A DNA stretch of 64,000 nucleotides, taken from UBA11740 sp049273695 (GTDB lineage Bacteria; Acidobacteriota; Blastocatellia; Pyrinomonadales; Pyrinomonadaceae). The stretch lies in the NCBI GenBank assembly GCA_049273695.1, contig JBASRE010000042.1, positions 386,471 to 450,470 on the forward strand. The letters run 5' to 3'. Both the position numbers and the translations under genes were made by a program. The notes beneath the pieces were generated by a model, which worked only from the letters and a program-made list of their open reading frames with translations, searched no databases and was not told the DNA's origin. Of the stretch, positions 17,603 through 27,778 are shown in pieces. Each line of letters opens with the position of its first letter. Position 1 is the stretch's first letter.

Positions 17603-19120
17603 ATGAAACGAAAGGTTGTCTTGAGCATTCTGATCCTTGTCGTGGCCGTGTCTGCGGTCGCGCAAAACAAGGTCGAGGATTTTGATAAGTACGCCGAAGC
17701 CGCACGCCAGGAATGGAAAGTGCCGGGCATGGCGATCACGGTCGTGCAGGACGGCAAGGTGATCCTGGCAAAGGGTTACGGTATGCGCGAGCAGGGCAAG
17801 ACTTCGCCGGTTGATGCCGACACGCTTTTTGGCGCGATGTCCACGACCAAGGCGATGACCGCGGTGACGATGGGAATGCTCGTCGACGAAGGCAAGGTCT
17901 CCTGGGACGACAAGGTGATCAAGCATCTGCCGGATTTTCGCGTTGCCGATGCATACGTGACGTCCGAGTTGAGGATCCGCGATCTCTTTACGCACAACGG
18001 CGGAATGGGCAACGCCGATTTCTTGTGGTCGTGGACGCCGGAATTGTCCGCGGCCGAGATCGTCAAGCGGATGCAGTACGCGCGGCCGGCGTATCCGTTT
18101 CGCGGCGGTTACACATATCAGAACGTTATGTACGCCGTCGCCGGTCAGGTGATTGAAAAGGTGAGCGGAACGCCGTGGGAGCGGTTCGCGACTGAGCGGC
18201 TGTTCGCGCCTTTGGGAATGAAGAATACGTTTGCCACCTACGGCGCATCGAGCAGCCATCAAAACCGCTCGTCCGCGCATGTGAATGTTGACGGCACGAT
18301 CACGGTAATTCCTGAACAGACGGCTGACCCAATCGCTCCGGCGGGGGCCGTCTGGTCGACCGCTAATGACATTGCCAAATGGATCGACTTCATGCTCGCG
18401 AATACGACCGTCAACGGGAAACAACTGCTCAAGCCCGCGACCCATCAAGCACTGTTGCGGCCGCAGGCGATCGTGCCGCCCGGGCAATTTTATCCGACGG
18501 TGTCGCTGACAAAACCGCACTGGACGACGTATGGGCTCGGTTGGTTTCAGCACGACTATCGTGGCGAGATGGTGAACTTCCACACTGGAAGCCTCGCCGG
18601 GCGAACAGCAATCATTGGTTTGATACCGGACAAGAAACTTGGCATTTACATCTTTGGAAACGTCGATCATGCAGAGGTGCGTCATGCGCTGATGTACAAG
18701 GCGTTCGATGTGTTGGCGTTTGGCGACGAAAACGGCCGCGACTGGTCGAAAGAGATGAAGACGCTTTATGACGGCCTGGACGCGCAGGGCAAAAGGCAAG
18801 CTGCGGCCCAGCAGGCCCGCCGCAAGTCGGACACAAAACCGAGCCACGCGCTCACGGCTTACGCGGGCAAGTACGCCGATCCGTTCTATGGCGAGATCGA
18901 AGTCACCTTCGCAGACGGTAAGCTGCGACTAATCATCGGCAAGGGCGACACCCGCAGCGCCGATCTCGAACACTGGCATCACGACACTTTCCGGATCGTA
19001 TGGTACCGGCGCTGGCTCGGCGAAGGACTGGTATCATTCCAGTTGAATTCGGTATCTGGCGAAGTCGAGGCGATAACCATCGGCGGCGCGCAGCTAAGGC
19101 GCGTTGCGCGGGCAAATTAG
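17603..19120 (+). CDS. Exported serine hydrolase, beta-lactamase/D-Ala-D-Ala carboxypeptidase-like (class C fold)
   Basis: The protein is 505 aa from ATG 17603. A longer in-frame extension to 17348 overlaps the HNH pseudogene in another frame, and the chosen start gives a clean signal peptide (KRKVVLSILILVVAVSAVAQ). The serine motif STTK (FGAMSTTKAM) and the second motif YQN (GYTYQN) fit the serine beta-lactamase/esterase family S12. A C-terminal DUF3471-like domain covers about the last 100 residues. Likely substrates are peptides, D-Ala peptides or esters in the periplasm. True beta-lactam resistance is not implied. The second kinase gene follows after 142 bp. Confidence 0.9.
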   Translation: MKRKVVLSILILVVAVSAVAQNKVEDFDKYAEAARQEWKVPGMAITVVQDGKVILAKGYGMREQGKTSPVDADTLFGAMSTTKAMTAVTMGMLVDEGKVSWDDKVIKHLPDFRVADAYVTSELRIRDLFTHNGGMGNADFLWSWTPELSAAEIVKRMQYARPAYPFRGGYTYQNVMYAVAGQVIEKVSGTPWERFATERLFAPLGMKNTFATYGASSSHQNRSSAHVNVDGTITVIPEQTADPIAPAGAVWSTANDIAKWIDFMLANTTVNGKQLLKPATHQALLRPQAIVPPGQFYPTVSLTKPHWTTYGLGWFQHDYRGEMVNFHTGSLAGRTAIIGLIPDKKLGIYIFGNVDHAEVRHALMYKAFDVLAFGDENGRDWSKEMKTLYDGLDAQGKRQAAAQQARRKSDTKPSHALTAYAGKYADPFYGEIEVTFADGKLRLIIGKGDTRSADLEHWHHDTFRIVWYRRWLGEGLVSFQLNSVSGEVEAITIGGAQLRRVARAN

Positions 19121-19262
19121 ATCGCGGAACGACGTTTCGAAAGCTCACTCAGGCCTTTCAGCCCTGACCGTCGTATTATTTGAAATTCGCTCACCTAAAT
19201 TCCAAACAAAGCTGTAATATTCACCGGCCAAGACGCCAGACAGGGACGGCAAGGGTTTACTG

Positions 19263-22214
19263 ATGAGTGTTGCTCCAGGCACAAAAATCGGCCGTTACGA
19301 AATCCGCTCAAAGCTTGGACAGGGCGGCATGGGCGAAGTTTATCTCGCCGAAGATACCCGCCTGCGCCGGAATGTGGCCTTGAAGATCCTGCCGGTAGAG
19401 CTCGCGGCGGATCGTGTTCGCATGGAGCGGTTCGTTCAAGAGGCGAAAGCGGCGTCGGCGCTGAATCATCCGAACATCATCACGATCTACGAAATCGATC
19501 AGACTGAGTCAGGCCATTTCATCGCGATCGAGTACATAGACGGACAGACGCTGCGCGAACGCGCGGCGAACTCAAGTATGACGGTGGGTGACGTGCTCGA
19601 GATCGCGATCCAGGCGACGAGTGCCCTCGCCGAAGCGCACGAAGCCGGCATCGTTCATCGCGACATCAAGCCCGACAACATTATGATCCGCCGCGATGGC
19701 ATCGTGAAAGTCCTCGACTTTGGCCTCGCGAAACTTTCTGAGCCGCCGCAGTCCCCGGTTTTTGTGGACAGCGAAGCGCCAACCTCTATCAACATCAAAA
19801 CTGAACCGGGCGTCGTCATGGGAACGGCCGTTTACATGTCGCCGGAACAAGCGCGCGGTCTGCCGGTTGACGCGCGGACCGACATCTTTAGCTTCGGCAT
19901 CGTGCTTTACGAGATCGTAGCCGGGCGCTTGCCGTTCAAGGGTTCGGATCGAGTCGAAGTTCTGATGTCCATCCTGGGAGAGGCACCGCCGCCACCGCTG
20001 GCGCGATACGCGCCCGAAGCGCCGGACGAGCTGCAGCGCATCGTTGGGAAAGCGCTCGCGAAACCGCGCGAAGACCGGTATCAGTCAACGAATGATTTGC
20101 TGAACGATCTGCGGAATTTGAAGAAGCGTCTCGAGCTCGACGCAGAGTTAGAGCGCACCAGCCCGCCCGAAGCTGTCCCCGGGGCCCAACGGACAGCCGA
20201 GTTGTCCGCAGCTCTCAAGACAGAGACACCGCGAGTCGTCACCTCAACCATGCCGGCGGCCGCGAGCGCAGCGAGCGCGAGCAGTGGTCCGCAGGCCGTG
20301 GGAAGGAAACTTCAAAAGCGCACCGTCCTGATTACGGCAGGCCTCGCAGCTGTGGCCGTGACGTTGGGTTTGCTCTGGTACTTCAAATCGGGTTCAGGTG
20401 CTCCCCTGACTAGGGAAGATACGATCGTCGTTGCCGATTTCGTCAACACAACCGGCGATCCGGTGTTCGATGGAACGCTCAAGCAAGCATTGGGCTCGCA
20501 ACTTGAGCAGTCACCCTTCCTGAGCATCTTCTCTGACACTCGCGTGCGCGAAGCGCTGCGTCTGATGAATCGCTCCCCGGATGAACGAGTGTCGAAAGAC
20601 ATCGCGCGCGAGATTTGCCAGCGGCAAGGATTTAAAGCGTTTCTCACCGGCTCAATTTCCAACATCGGAAGTCATTACGTGGTGACGCTGGAAGCCACGA
20701 ACGCGCAAACCGGCGACACGATCGCGCTGGAACAGGCCGAGGCGGACAACAAAGAGGAAGTGCTTTCGTCGTTGGGAACGGCGGCGACCAACCTGCGTAA
20801 GCAACTGGGCGAGTCGTTGGCGTCAATTCAGAAGTATGACAAGCCCATCCATCAGGCAACGACGTCATCGCTCGAAGCGCTTAAATACTATTCAAACGGA
20901 ATTGAGCAGCAGCTCAAGGGCCGATATCTGGACGCCATTCCTTCCTTCAAAAAAGCGACTGAGGTCGATCAGAACTTCGCCCGCTCTTACGCTGCGATGT
21001 CGTCCATGTACTACAACACGCGGCAGTACGAGCTTGCGGCTGAGGCCTCTCGCAAAGCTTACGAACTGCGCGATCGCGTCGGTGAGAATGAAAGGCTTTA
21101 TATCACTCAGGCGTACTACGACAACGTTACGGGCGAGCTGGAGAGGTATCTGGAAACGCTTGAACAGTGGAAGGGCACCTATCCGCGCGACGCATCGCCG
21201 CCAAACAACCTGGCGGTGAAATACAACGAGCTTGGTTTATTCGACAAGGCGGCCGCTGAGGCACGCGAAGCGATTCGCCTCAACCCAGGATCGACGTCCG
21301 GCTATTCGCTCTTGGCGGCAGCGCAATTAGCTCTCAATCGCTATGACGACGCCAGGCAGACTATTAATCAGGCCCAGGGACAAAAGCTGGACAGTACGGC
21401 CATGCGCAGGACTCTGTTTCGGATCGCGTTTGTCCAGCACGATAGCGCGACGATGCAGCAACAGATCGACTGGTTGAGCGGAAAACCGGACGAGTATCTT
21501 GCGCAGGGTTGGCAATCAGAGACGGCAGCGTTTTTGGGCCAACTGAAAAAGTCACAGGAATTTTCTGACAGCGCGCTGGAATCAGCCGAACGTCGCGATC
21601 AGAAAGACGTGGCCGCGCAGATCGCGGTGGCGGCCGCGGCGCGGGACGCACTGTTTGGTGATTGCGCCCGGCTGAAAGAGCAGACCGCAAAGGCGCTGAG
21701 CCTCACGACCAGGCAAGTGACCACGGCCAATGCGGCCAATGCGCTGGCTGGCTGCGGCGAGTTCAGCCAGGCCCAAAACCTGATCGCGGAACTGACCAGG
21801 CGTTCTCCGACCGACACGGTTCTTAACAAGATTTTGGCGCCGCTGGTTCAAGCGCGAATGGAATTGCAGCGTGACAATGCGGCGCAGGCGATCCAATTGC
21901 TGGAAACCACCAGGCCTTTTGAAGGCTACGCGCTTTTCCAGATCGCGTATCTCCGCGGCCAGGCGTACCTGAAACTGCAAAAGGGAGCAGAGGCGGCAAC
22001 GGAATTTCAGAAGATTCTCGACCATCGCGGCTCGCAGCCTACTTCTCCGATCTACGTGGTGGCGCACCTGGGTCTGGCCCGTGCCGCCGCCCTGCAAAGC
22101 GACACGGCAAAAGCGCGCAAGGCTTATCAGGATTTCTTCGCGCTGTGGAAAGACGCGGACGCGACCCTTCCGATTTTGATCGCGGCAAAGAAAGAATACG
22201 ACAAGCTGAATTAA
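19263..22214 (+). CDS. Transmembrane Ser/Thr protein kinase with TPR tail
   Basis: This 983-aa protein resembles the kinase at 13046 in the cytosolic half: GQGGMGEVY, K41, HRD 131-133, DFG 151-153, MSPEQ. One TM helix lies at about 353-373. The outer part begins with IVVADFVNTTGDPVFD, a segment typical of acidobacterial kinases, followed by TPRs to the C-terminus. It probably senses an envelope signal through the TPRs. It follows the serine hydrolase on the same strand. A promoter in the 142-bp gap is possible but I could not identify one. Confidence 0.92.
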   Translation: MSVAPGTKIGRYEIRSKLGQGGMGEVYLAEDTRLRRNVALKILPVELAADRVRMERFVQEAKAASALNHPNIITIYEIDQTESGHFIAIEYIDGQTLRERAANSSMTVGDVLEIAIQATSALAEAHEAGIVHRDIKPDNIMIRRDGIVKVLDFGLAKLSEPPQSPVFVDSEAPTSINIKTEPGVVMGTAVYMSPEQARGLPVDARTDIFSFGIVLYEIVAGRLPFKGSDRVEVLMSILGEAPPPPLARYAPEAPDELQRIVGKALAKPREDRYQSTNDLLNDLRNLKKRLELDAELERTSPPEAVPGAQRTAELSAALKTETPRVVTSTMPAAASAASASSGPQAVGRKLQKRTVLITAGLAAVAVTLGLLWYFKSGSGAPLTREDTIVVADFVNTTGDPVFDGTLKQALGSQLEQSPFLSIFSDTRVREALRLMNRSPDERVSKDIAREICQRQGFKAFLTGSISNIGSHYVVTLEATNAQTGDTIALEQAEADNKEEVLSSLGTAATNLRKQLGESLASIQKYDKPIHQATTSSLEALKYYSNGIEQQLKGRYLDAIPSFKKATEVDQNFARSYAAMSSMYYNTRQYELAAEASRKAYELRDRVGENERLYITQAYYDNVTGELERYLETLEQWKGTYPRDASPPNNLAVKYNELGLFDKAAAEAREAIRLNPGSTSGYSLLAAAQLALNRYDDARQTINQAQGQKLDSTAMRRTLFRIAFVQHDSATMQQQIDWLSGKPDEYLAQGWQSETAAFLGQLKKSQEFSDSALESAERRDQKDVAAQIAVAAAARDALFGDCARLKEQTAKALSLTTRQVTTANAANALAGCGEFSQAQNLIAELTRRSPTDTVLNKILAPLVQARMELQRDNAAQAIQLLETTRPFEGYALFQIAYLRGQAYLKLQKGAEAATEFQKILDHRGSQPTSPIYVVAHLGLARAAALQSDTAKARKAYQDFFALWKDADATLPILIAAKKEYDKLN

Positions 22215-22226
22215 CGGTCAGTCAAA

Positions 22227-22442
22227 ATGCCGAAGGCATTCGCGAATTCCAGCCCAGGGTTTCTACCCTGGGGTTAGAAGGTGGATAACCAATCAGAAAC
22301 TCTGAAAGAGTTCGTAAACCGATTGGTTCCGCAGGCGTTGAGCCGGAGGCTTAGCGAACTCTTTCAGAGTTATTAACTGATGACGCGGCTCGCATCCCCA
22401 GGGCGATGCCCTGGGCTGGAATTAACGAACGCCTTCGGCGTT
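22227..22442. repeat. Palindromic repeat family B, copy 1
   Basis: The ~216-bp element is built from nested hairpins. The outer arms are ATGCCGAAGGCATTCGCG and CGAACGCCTTCGGCGTT, then AATTCCAGCCCAGGG against CCCTGGGCTGGAATT, then AACTCTGAAAGAGTTCG against CGAACTCTTTCAGAGTT. It starts 12 bp after the kinase stop. A second copy is at 56131-56367. Confidence 0.85.
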
Positions 22443-22510
22443 GATCCTCAGTGCGCGAGTGAAGATTCTTTCATAATCAGTAAAAGAATTTCATACACCG
22501 AACTGCGCCT

Positions 22511-24001
22511 ATGACCGATCGACAACCCGGTGCTCCGCCGCCAGCGACTCCTGAATCCGAGAGCGTTGCGGCAAGTGATTCCCGCCAGGTTGATTCGACC
22601 CTGATCCGTGTTCTGAAATGGGCGCTGGTCCTCGCTTCCGCTTTTTTCATCCTCATGCTGCCGGTTCCGGCAGGCATCACTCCACAGTCGTGGCGCCTTC
22701 TGGCGATCTTCGTCGCCACGATCGTCGGCGGCATCGTGCGTCCGATTCCCAGTGGCGCCGTCGTCCTGCTCGGCGTCACCGCAGTCATGTTGAGCGGCGC
22801 TCTATCGCCGGTTGATGCACTGCGCGGATATGCCGATCCGATTGTCTGGCTGGTGCTTGCGGCCTTTCTCATTTCGCGCGGCATGATCAAAACCGGCCTG
22901 GGTCGTCGAATCGCTTTGCTATTCGTAAGGGCAATCGGATCGAGATCACTCGGCCTCGGTTATTCGCTGATTTCAACAGACCTTGTGTTGGCGACGATCA
23001 TCCCGTCGAATGCGGCGCGTTCAGGCGGCATCGTCTTTCCGATCGCGAAATCGATTGCCGAAACTTACGAGTCGCGGCCGGGACCAACGGCGCGCAGGCT
23101 CGGCGCGTTTCTCACAACGCTGCTATACCAGGCCGACGTGATCATTTGCGCGATGTTCCTGACGGGGCAGGCTTCAAACGTCATCATCGCGAAGTTTGCG
23201 AAAGAGACAACCGGCGTCGAGTTGACCTACGCGCGCTGGGCCATTGCCGGATTGGTCCCGGGACTTGTCTCGCTTGCCGTCGTTCCGCCGCTGATCTATC
23301 GGCTGTTTCCGCCCGAGATCAAACACACGCCTGCCGCCACCGAATTTGCGCGCACCGAACTTCGGAAAATGGGAAGGGTCTCGCGTCACGAGATTCTGAT
23401 GCTTCTGGTGTTCGCGTTGGTCGCGACGCTGTGGATGACGACAGCATTCCATGGCATCAACTATGCCGTCGTCGCGATGCTGGGCATCGGCGTGCTTCTG
23501 CTGTCGGGAGTTCTTACCTGGGAAGACGTCATCACCGAACGCGGCGCGTGGGACGTGTTCATCTGGTATGGCGGCCTCGTGAGAATGGCTGAGGCACTTG
23601 GTGAAACAGGCATCACGAAACGCTTTGCAGAAGTCGCCGCAAACTTCACGGTCGGCTGGCACTGGGCAGCTGCGTTCGCCGTCTTACTACTCGTTTATTT
23701 TTACGCGCACTACGGTTTCGCATCGATCACGGCACACGTGTCGGCGATGTACATTCCGTTCCTCGTCGTAATTATTGCCGCGGGCGCGCCCGTGGCGTTG
23801 ACGGTGCTGCTGCTCGCTTACGCTTCAAATCTGAATGCCTCGCTCACTCACTACGGCACCACACCCGCACCGATTTGGTTCGGCGCAGGCTATGTAAAGC
23901 AGCGCACGTGGTGGTGGATTGGCTTCGTAGCTTCAGTGGCCAACCTTCTCATCTGGACGATCCTCGGATCGCTTTGGTGGAAAGCGCTGCGCTGGTGGTA
24001 G
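22511..24001 (+). CDS. DASS-family anion (di/tricarboxylate or sulfate) transporter
   Basis: This 496-aa membrane protein has a 35-residue polar N-terminus followed by about 12 hydrophobic segments. It resembles the divalent anion:Na+ symporter family (CitT, plastid 2-oxoglutarate/malate translocator). The family's SNT-type half-site motif appears as GQASNVI in the first half, and LNASLTHYGT fits the second. It would import or exchange C4/C5 dicarboxylates. Sulfate cannot be excluded. It stands alone between two palindromic repeats. Confidence 0.88.
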   Translation: MTDRQPGAPPPATPESESVAASDSRQVDSTLIRVLKWALVLASAFFILMLPVPAGITPQSWRLLAIFVATIVGGIVRPIPSGAVVLLGVTAVMLSGALSPVDALRGYADPIVWLVLAAFLISRGMIKTGLGRRIALLFVRAIGSRSLGLGYSLISTDLVLATIIPSNAARSGGIVFPIAKSIAETYESRPGPTARRLGAFLTTLLYQADVIICAMFLTGQASNVIIAKFAKETTGVELTYARWAIAGLVPGLVSLAVVPPLIYRLFPPEIKHTPAATEFARTELRKMGRVSRHEILMLLVFALVATLWMTTAFHGINYAVVAMLGIGVLLLSGVLTWEDVITERGAWDVFIWYGGLVRMAEALGETGITKRFAEVAANFTVGWHWAAAFAVLLLVYFYAHYGFASITAHVSAMYIPFLVVIIAAGAPVALTVLLLAYASNLNASLTHYGTTPAPIWFGAGYVKQRTWWWIGFVASVANLLIWTILGSLWWKALRWW

Positions 24002-24085
24002 TCAGCAGCAGCGTCGACTTCACCGCTCGGTCTTGTTTCAAAAGCGTCGTTTTCTAATTGCCGAGCCTCGGAAGGCATTGGAAAA

Positions 24086-24234
24086 GTGCCGTAGGCACTG
24101 AATGTTTATAGGGCAACCTAGCATAGGCGTTTCCCTCTTCGGCAGTGAGCAAAATGCCGAGCATTTTGCTCACTGCCGAGAGGAGCTAAGGGGACGCTTC
24201 GTGGCTATAAACATTTCGCCGCTCTGCGGCGTAG
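24086..24234. repeat. Palindromic repeat family C, copy 1
   Basis: The outer arms are GTGCCGTAGGCAC and CGCCGCTCTGCGGCG. Inside them AATGTTTATAG pairs with CTATAAACATT, and a central perfect hairpin is built on GCAAAATGCCGAGCATTTTGC. The second copy is at 49936-50077. No gene is seen in this 360-bp gap. Confidence 0.8.
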
Positions 24235-24361
24235 TAGAATTCGCATCCGACATGCGAATGACATCTGAAGCAAGGCCTCGCCGCTCCAAACAAACGAAAC
24301 GGTGGGGCTCGCCGAGCGTCATCGAGTCGGATAGAATCCACAAATCAAACACGAGAAAATC

Positions 24362-25822
<1,461 letters not shown>

Positions 25823-25869
25823 GCAGGCAACTTGCTTCGTGTCGGGCCCGAGACATCGGGATAGCGACC

Positions 25870-26143
25870 GGCTTTGCCTCAAGAGTCTGAAAGTTCATGA
25901 TCTGAAGGTTCTGCTGTCATTCACACCGGGCTTCAGCCCGGTGGTCCACAGCTGCTAAGGTAAAGGAACCGTTTCAACGGTTTCTCCAGGTGCAGACGCA
26001 ACTGGATGATGATCAATCTCTCGGTTCATTGAGAGGTGGAAACCGTTAAAACGGTTTCACGGACCTCTTCCTGCCAAAGATCACCGGGCTCAAGCCCGGT
26101 GTGAATGAGAGACTTGGAATTCTCTGACTTTTGAGGCAAAGCC
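25870..26143 (+). repeat. Palindromic MITE-like element family A, copy 1
   Basis: The 274-bp element ends in inverted repeats GGCTTTGCCTCAAGAGT and ACTTTTGAGGCAAAGCC. Inside are paired hairpins based on CACCGGGCTTCAGCCCGGTG and GAAACCGTTTCAACGGTTTC. Copies lie at 27385-27656 (inverted) and 31201-31474 (same orientation), and a short form at 60255-60379. It lies between convergent genes and ends 8 bp from the stop codon of the next gene. Confidence 0.9.
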
Positions 26144-26151
26144 GTTTGGAG

Positions 26152-27345
26152 TTATTTCGCGATCCGATACAGATGCGTTTCGCTACGGACGAAGATTGAT
26201 CCGCCAGCGACGGCCATCGAAGCAAGTGTGCGGCCCTCGATCTGATTGGTGGCCAGATGCTTGAGCTGCCGTCCCGGCGCAACTACCACCGATTCGCCTT
26301 CTTCACTGAGAAAATAGATTCGTCCGTCCGCATAGATTGGCGATGCACTGTGATTGCCTCCCAATCTGGCGCGCCAATATTCCTTCCCCGTTTTGGCATC
26401 CACGCAAGTGGCAATGCCGTTGTCCGTGACGAAATACAATTCGTCGCCGACCAGTAGTGGAGAAGGTGTTAACGGCACGCCCCGATCGAGCTTCCAAACC
26501 ACTTTTGATTTTGTCACATCACCGCGGCCGTCCAGGCGCACGGCCAAGAGCGAAGCTTGTTGAAAACCGGTGCAGATGAACACCAGACCCGCGCCATAGA
26601 CGGGTGTCGGCACGTTGGAAAAACCTTCGCCGTATGTAACCTGCCAAAGCTCCTTGCCGGTGCGCGGTTCGTAAGCAACTGCGCGGAAAGCGCCAGGACT
26701 AATCACCTGATCGCCGGTGGGGAGTGAAACGATCAAAGGGGTCGTGTAGGCCTGATAGCCTTCTCGCGGCTTTTTCCACCTGACCCTGCCGGTGAGTTTA
26801 TCGAGCGCCACCACAAACTGAACATCGTTACCATCGCAACTAATGATCAGCAGATCCCCGTAAAGCACCGGCGATCCACCGGTTCCATGTTGCCCGTTGT
26901 CGTATTCCAGCCGAGTCTTCCAAACGATCTCACCCGACTGGGTAATGCATGCCGTGCCCCACGCGCCGAAGTGGAGGAAGACGCGATCGCCGTCGATGAT
27001 CGGCGTGGGTGAAGCAAGACTGTTTTTTGAGTTGGTGAGTTTTGGCGACTTTAAGCGGAATAGTTCAACGTTCAGCAGGATGGCTCCGCTGTTTCGATCA
27101 ACTGCGAGCGCCCGCAAAGATTTTCCTTCTTCGGTCGCAGTGGTCAGCCAAACACGGTCTCCCCGGACGACGGGCGATGACCAACCTCTGCCGGGAATCG
27201 CTACCTTCCAGCGAACGTTGGTGGTTTCACTCCAGTTGAGCGGGAGGTCATGCTCGTCTGAGTGCCCCTGTCCGGTGGGGCCGCGAAACTGCGGCCAATC
27301 AGAGCTGGACAGGAACAGAGTTAGAAAAAGCAGGATGAACTTCAT
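26152..27345 (-). CDS. Exported PQQ-like beta-propeller protein (paralogue 2)
   Basis: This 397-aa protein has a short signal (about residues 1-14) leading straight into SDWPQFRGPTGQG, then IPGRGWSSPVV and blades with DRNSGAILL, DKLTGRVRW, EPRTGKELW and DAKTGKEYW. It is the shortest of the three paralogues and the only one on the minus strand. It is flanked by inverted copies of element A (25870-26143 and 27385-27656), as if the gene plus repeats formed a unit that could invert or move. Function is probably envelope assembly or ligand binding, not confirmed. Confidence 0.85.
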   Translation of the reverse strand: MKFILLFLTLFLSSSDWPQFRGPTGQGHSDEHDLPLNWSETTNVRWKVAIPGRGWSSPVVRGDRVWLTTATEEGKSLRALAVDRNSGAILLNVELFRLKSPKLTNSKNSLASPTPIIDGDRVFLHFGAWGTACITQSGEIVWKTRLEYDNGQHGTGGSPVLYGDLLIISCDGNDVQFVVALDKLTGRVRWKKPREGYQAYTTPLIVSLPTGDQVISPGAFRAVAYEPRTGKELWQVTYGEGFSNVPTPVYGAGLVFICTGFQQASLLAVRLDGRGDVTKSKVVWKLDRGVPLTPSPLLVGDELYFVTDNGIATCVDAKTGKEYWRARLGGNHSASPIYADGRIYFLSEEGESVVVAPGRQLKHLATNQIEGRTLASMAVAGGSIFVRSETHLYRIAK

Positions 27346-27384
27346 TTCGACGCGCAGCCAGGTTAAGTATGATCCGGTCGCTAG

Positions 27385-27656
27385 GGCTTTGCCTCAAAAG
27401 TCAGAGAATTCCAAGTCTCTCATTCACACCGGGCTTCAGCCCGGTGATCTTTGGCAGGAAGAGATCCGTGAAACCGTTTTAACGGTTTCCACCTCTCAAT
27501 GAACCGAGAGATTGATCGTGATCCAGTTGCGTCTGCACCTAGAGAAACCGTTGAAACGGTTCCTTTACCTTAGCAGCTGTGGACCACCGGGCTGAAGCCC
27601 GGTGTGAATGACAGGCGACCTTCAGACCGTGAACTTTCAGACTCTTGAGGGGGGCC
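27385..27656 (-). repeat. Palindromic MITE-like element family A, copy 2 (inverted)
   Basis: The reverse complement matches copy 1 almost throughout. One terminal repeat is diverged at the outer end (GAGGGGGGCC instead of GAGGCAAAGCC). It lies upstream of both divergent genes, the PQQ-like gene and the sortilin-type gene. Confidence 0.88.
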
Positions 27657-27705
27657 GCTCCAAACTAACTCCTAACTGAAACGGATCACCGGCCGGAATC
27701 TCTAC

Positions 27706-27734
27706 TTCACTCAGGCGTCGTCGCCGCATATACT
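27706..27734 (+). promoter_or_regulatory. Promoter of the sortilin-type gene
   Basis: TTCACT at 27706-27711 and TATACT at 27729-27734 are 17 bp apart, a good sigma-70-like match. The sequence after the -10, GCGCGCCATTATTC, resembles the one after TATACT at 33115. The gene's GAGGAG ribosome site and ATG at 27779 follow. Confidence 0.55.
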
Positions 27735-27778
27735 GCGCGCCATTATTCGCCACTGCCAATGAGGAGAAATTAGTTCGC

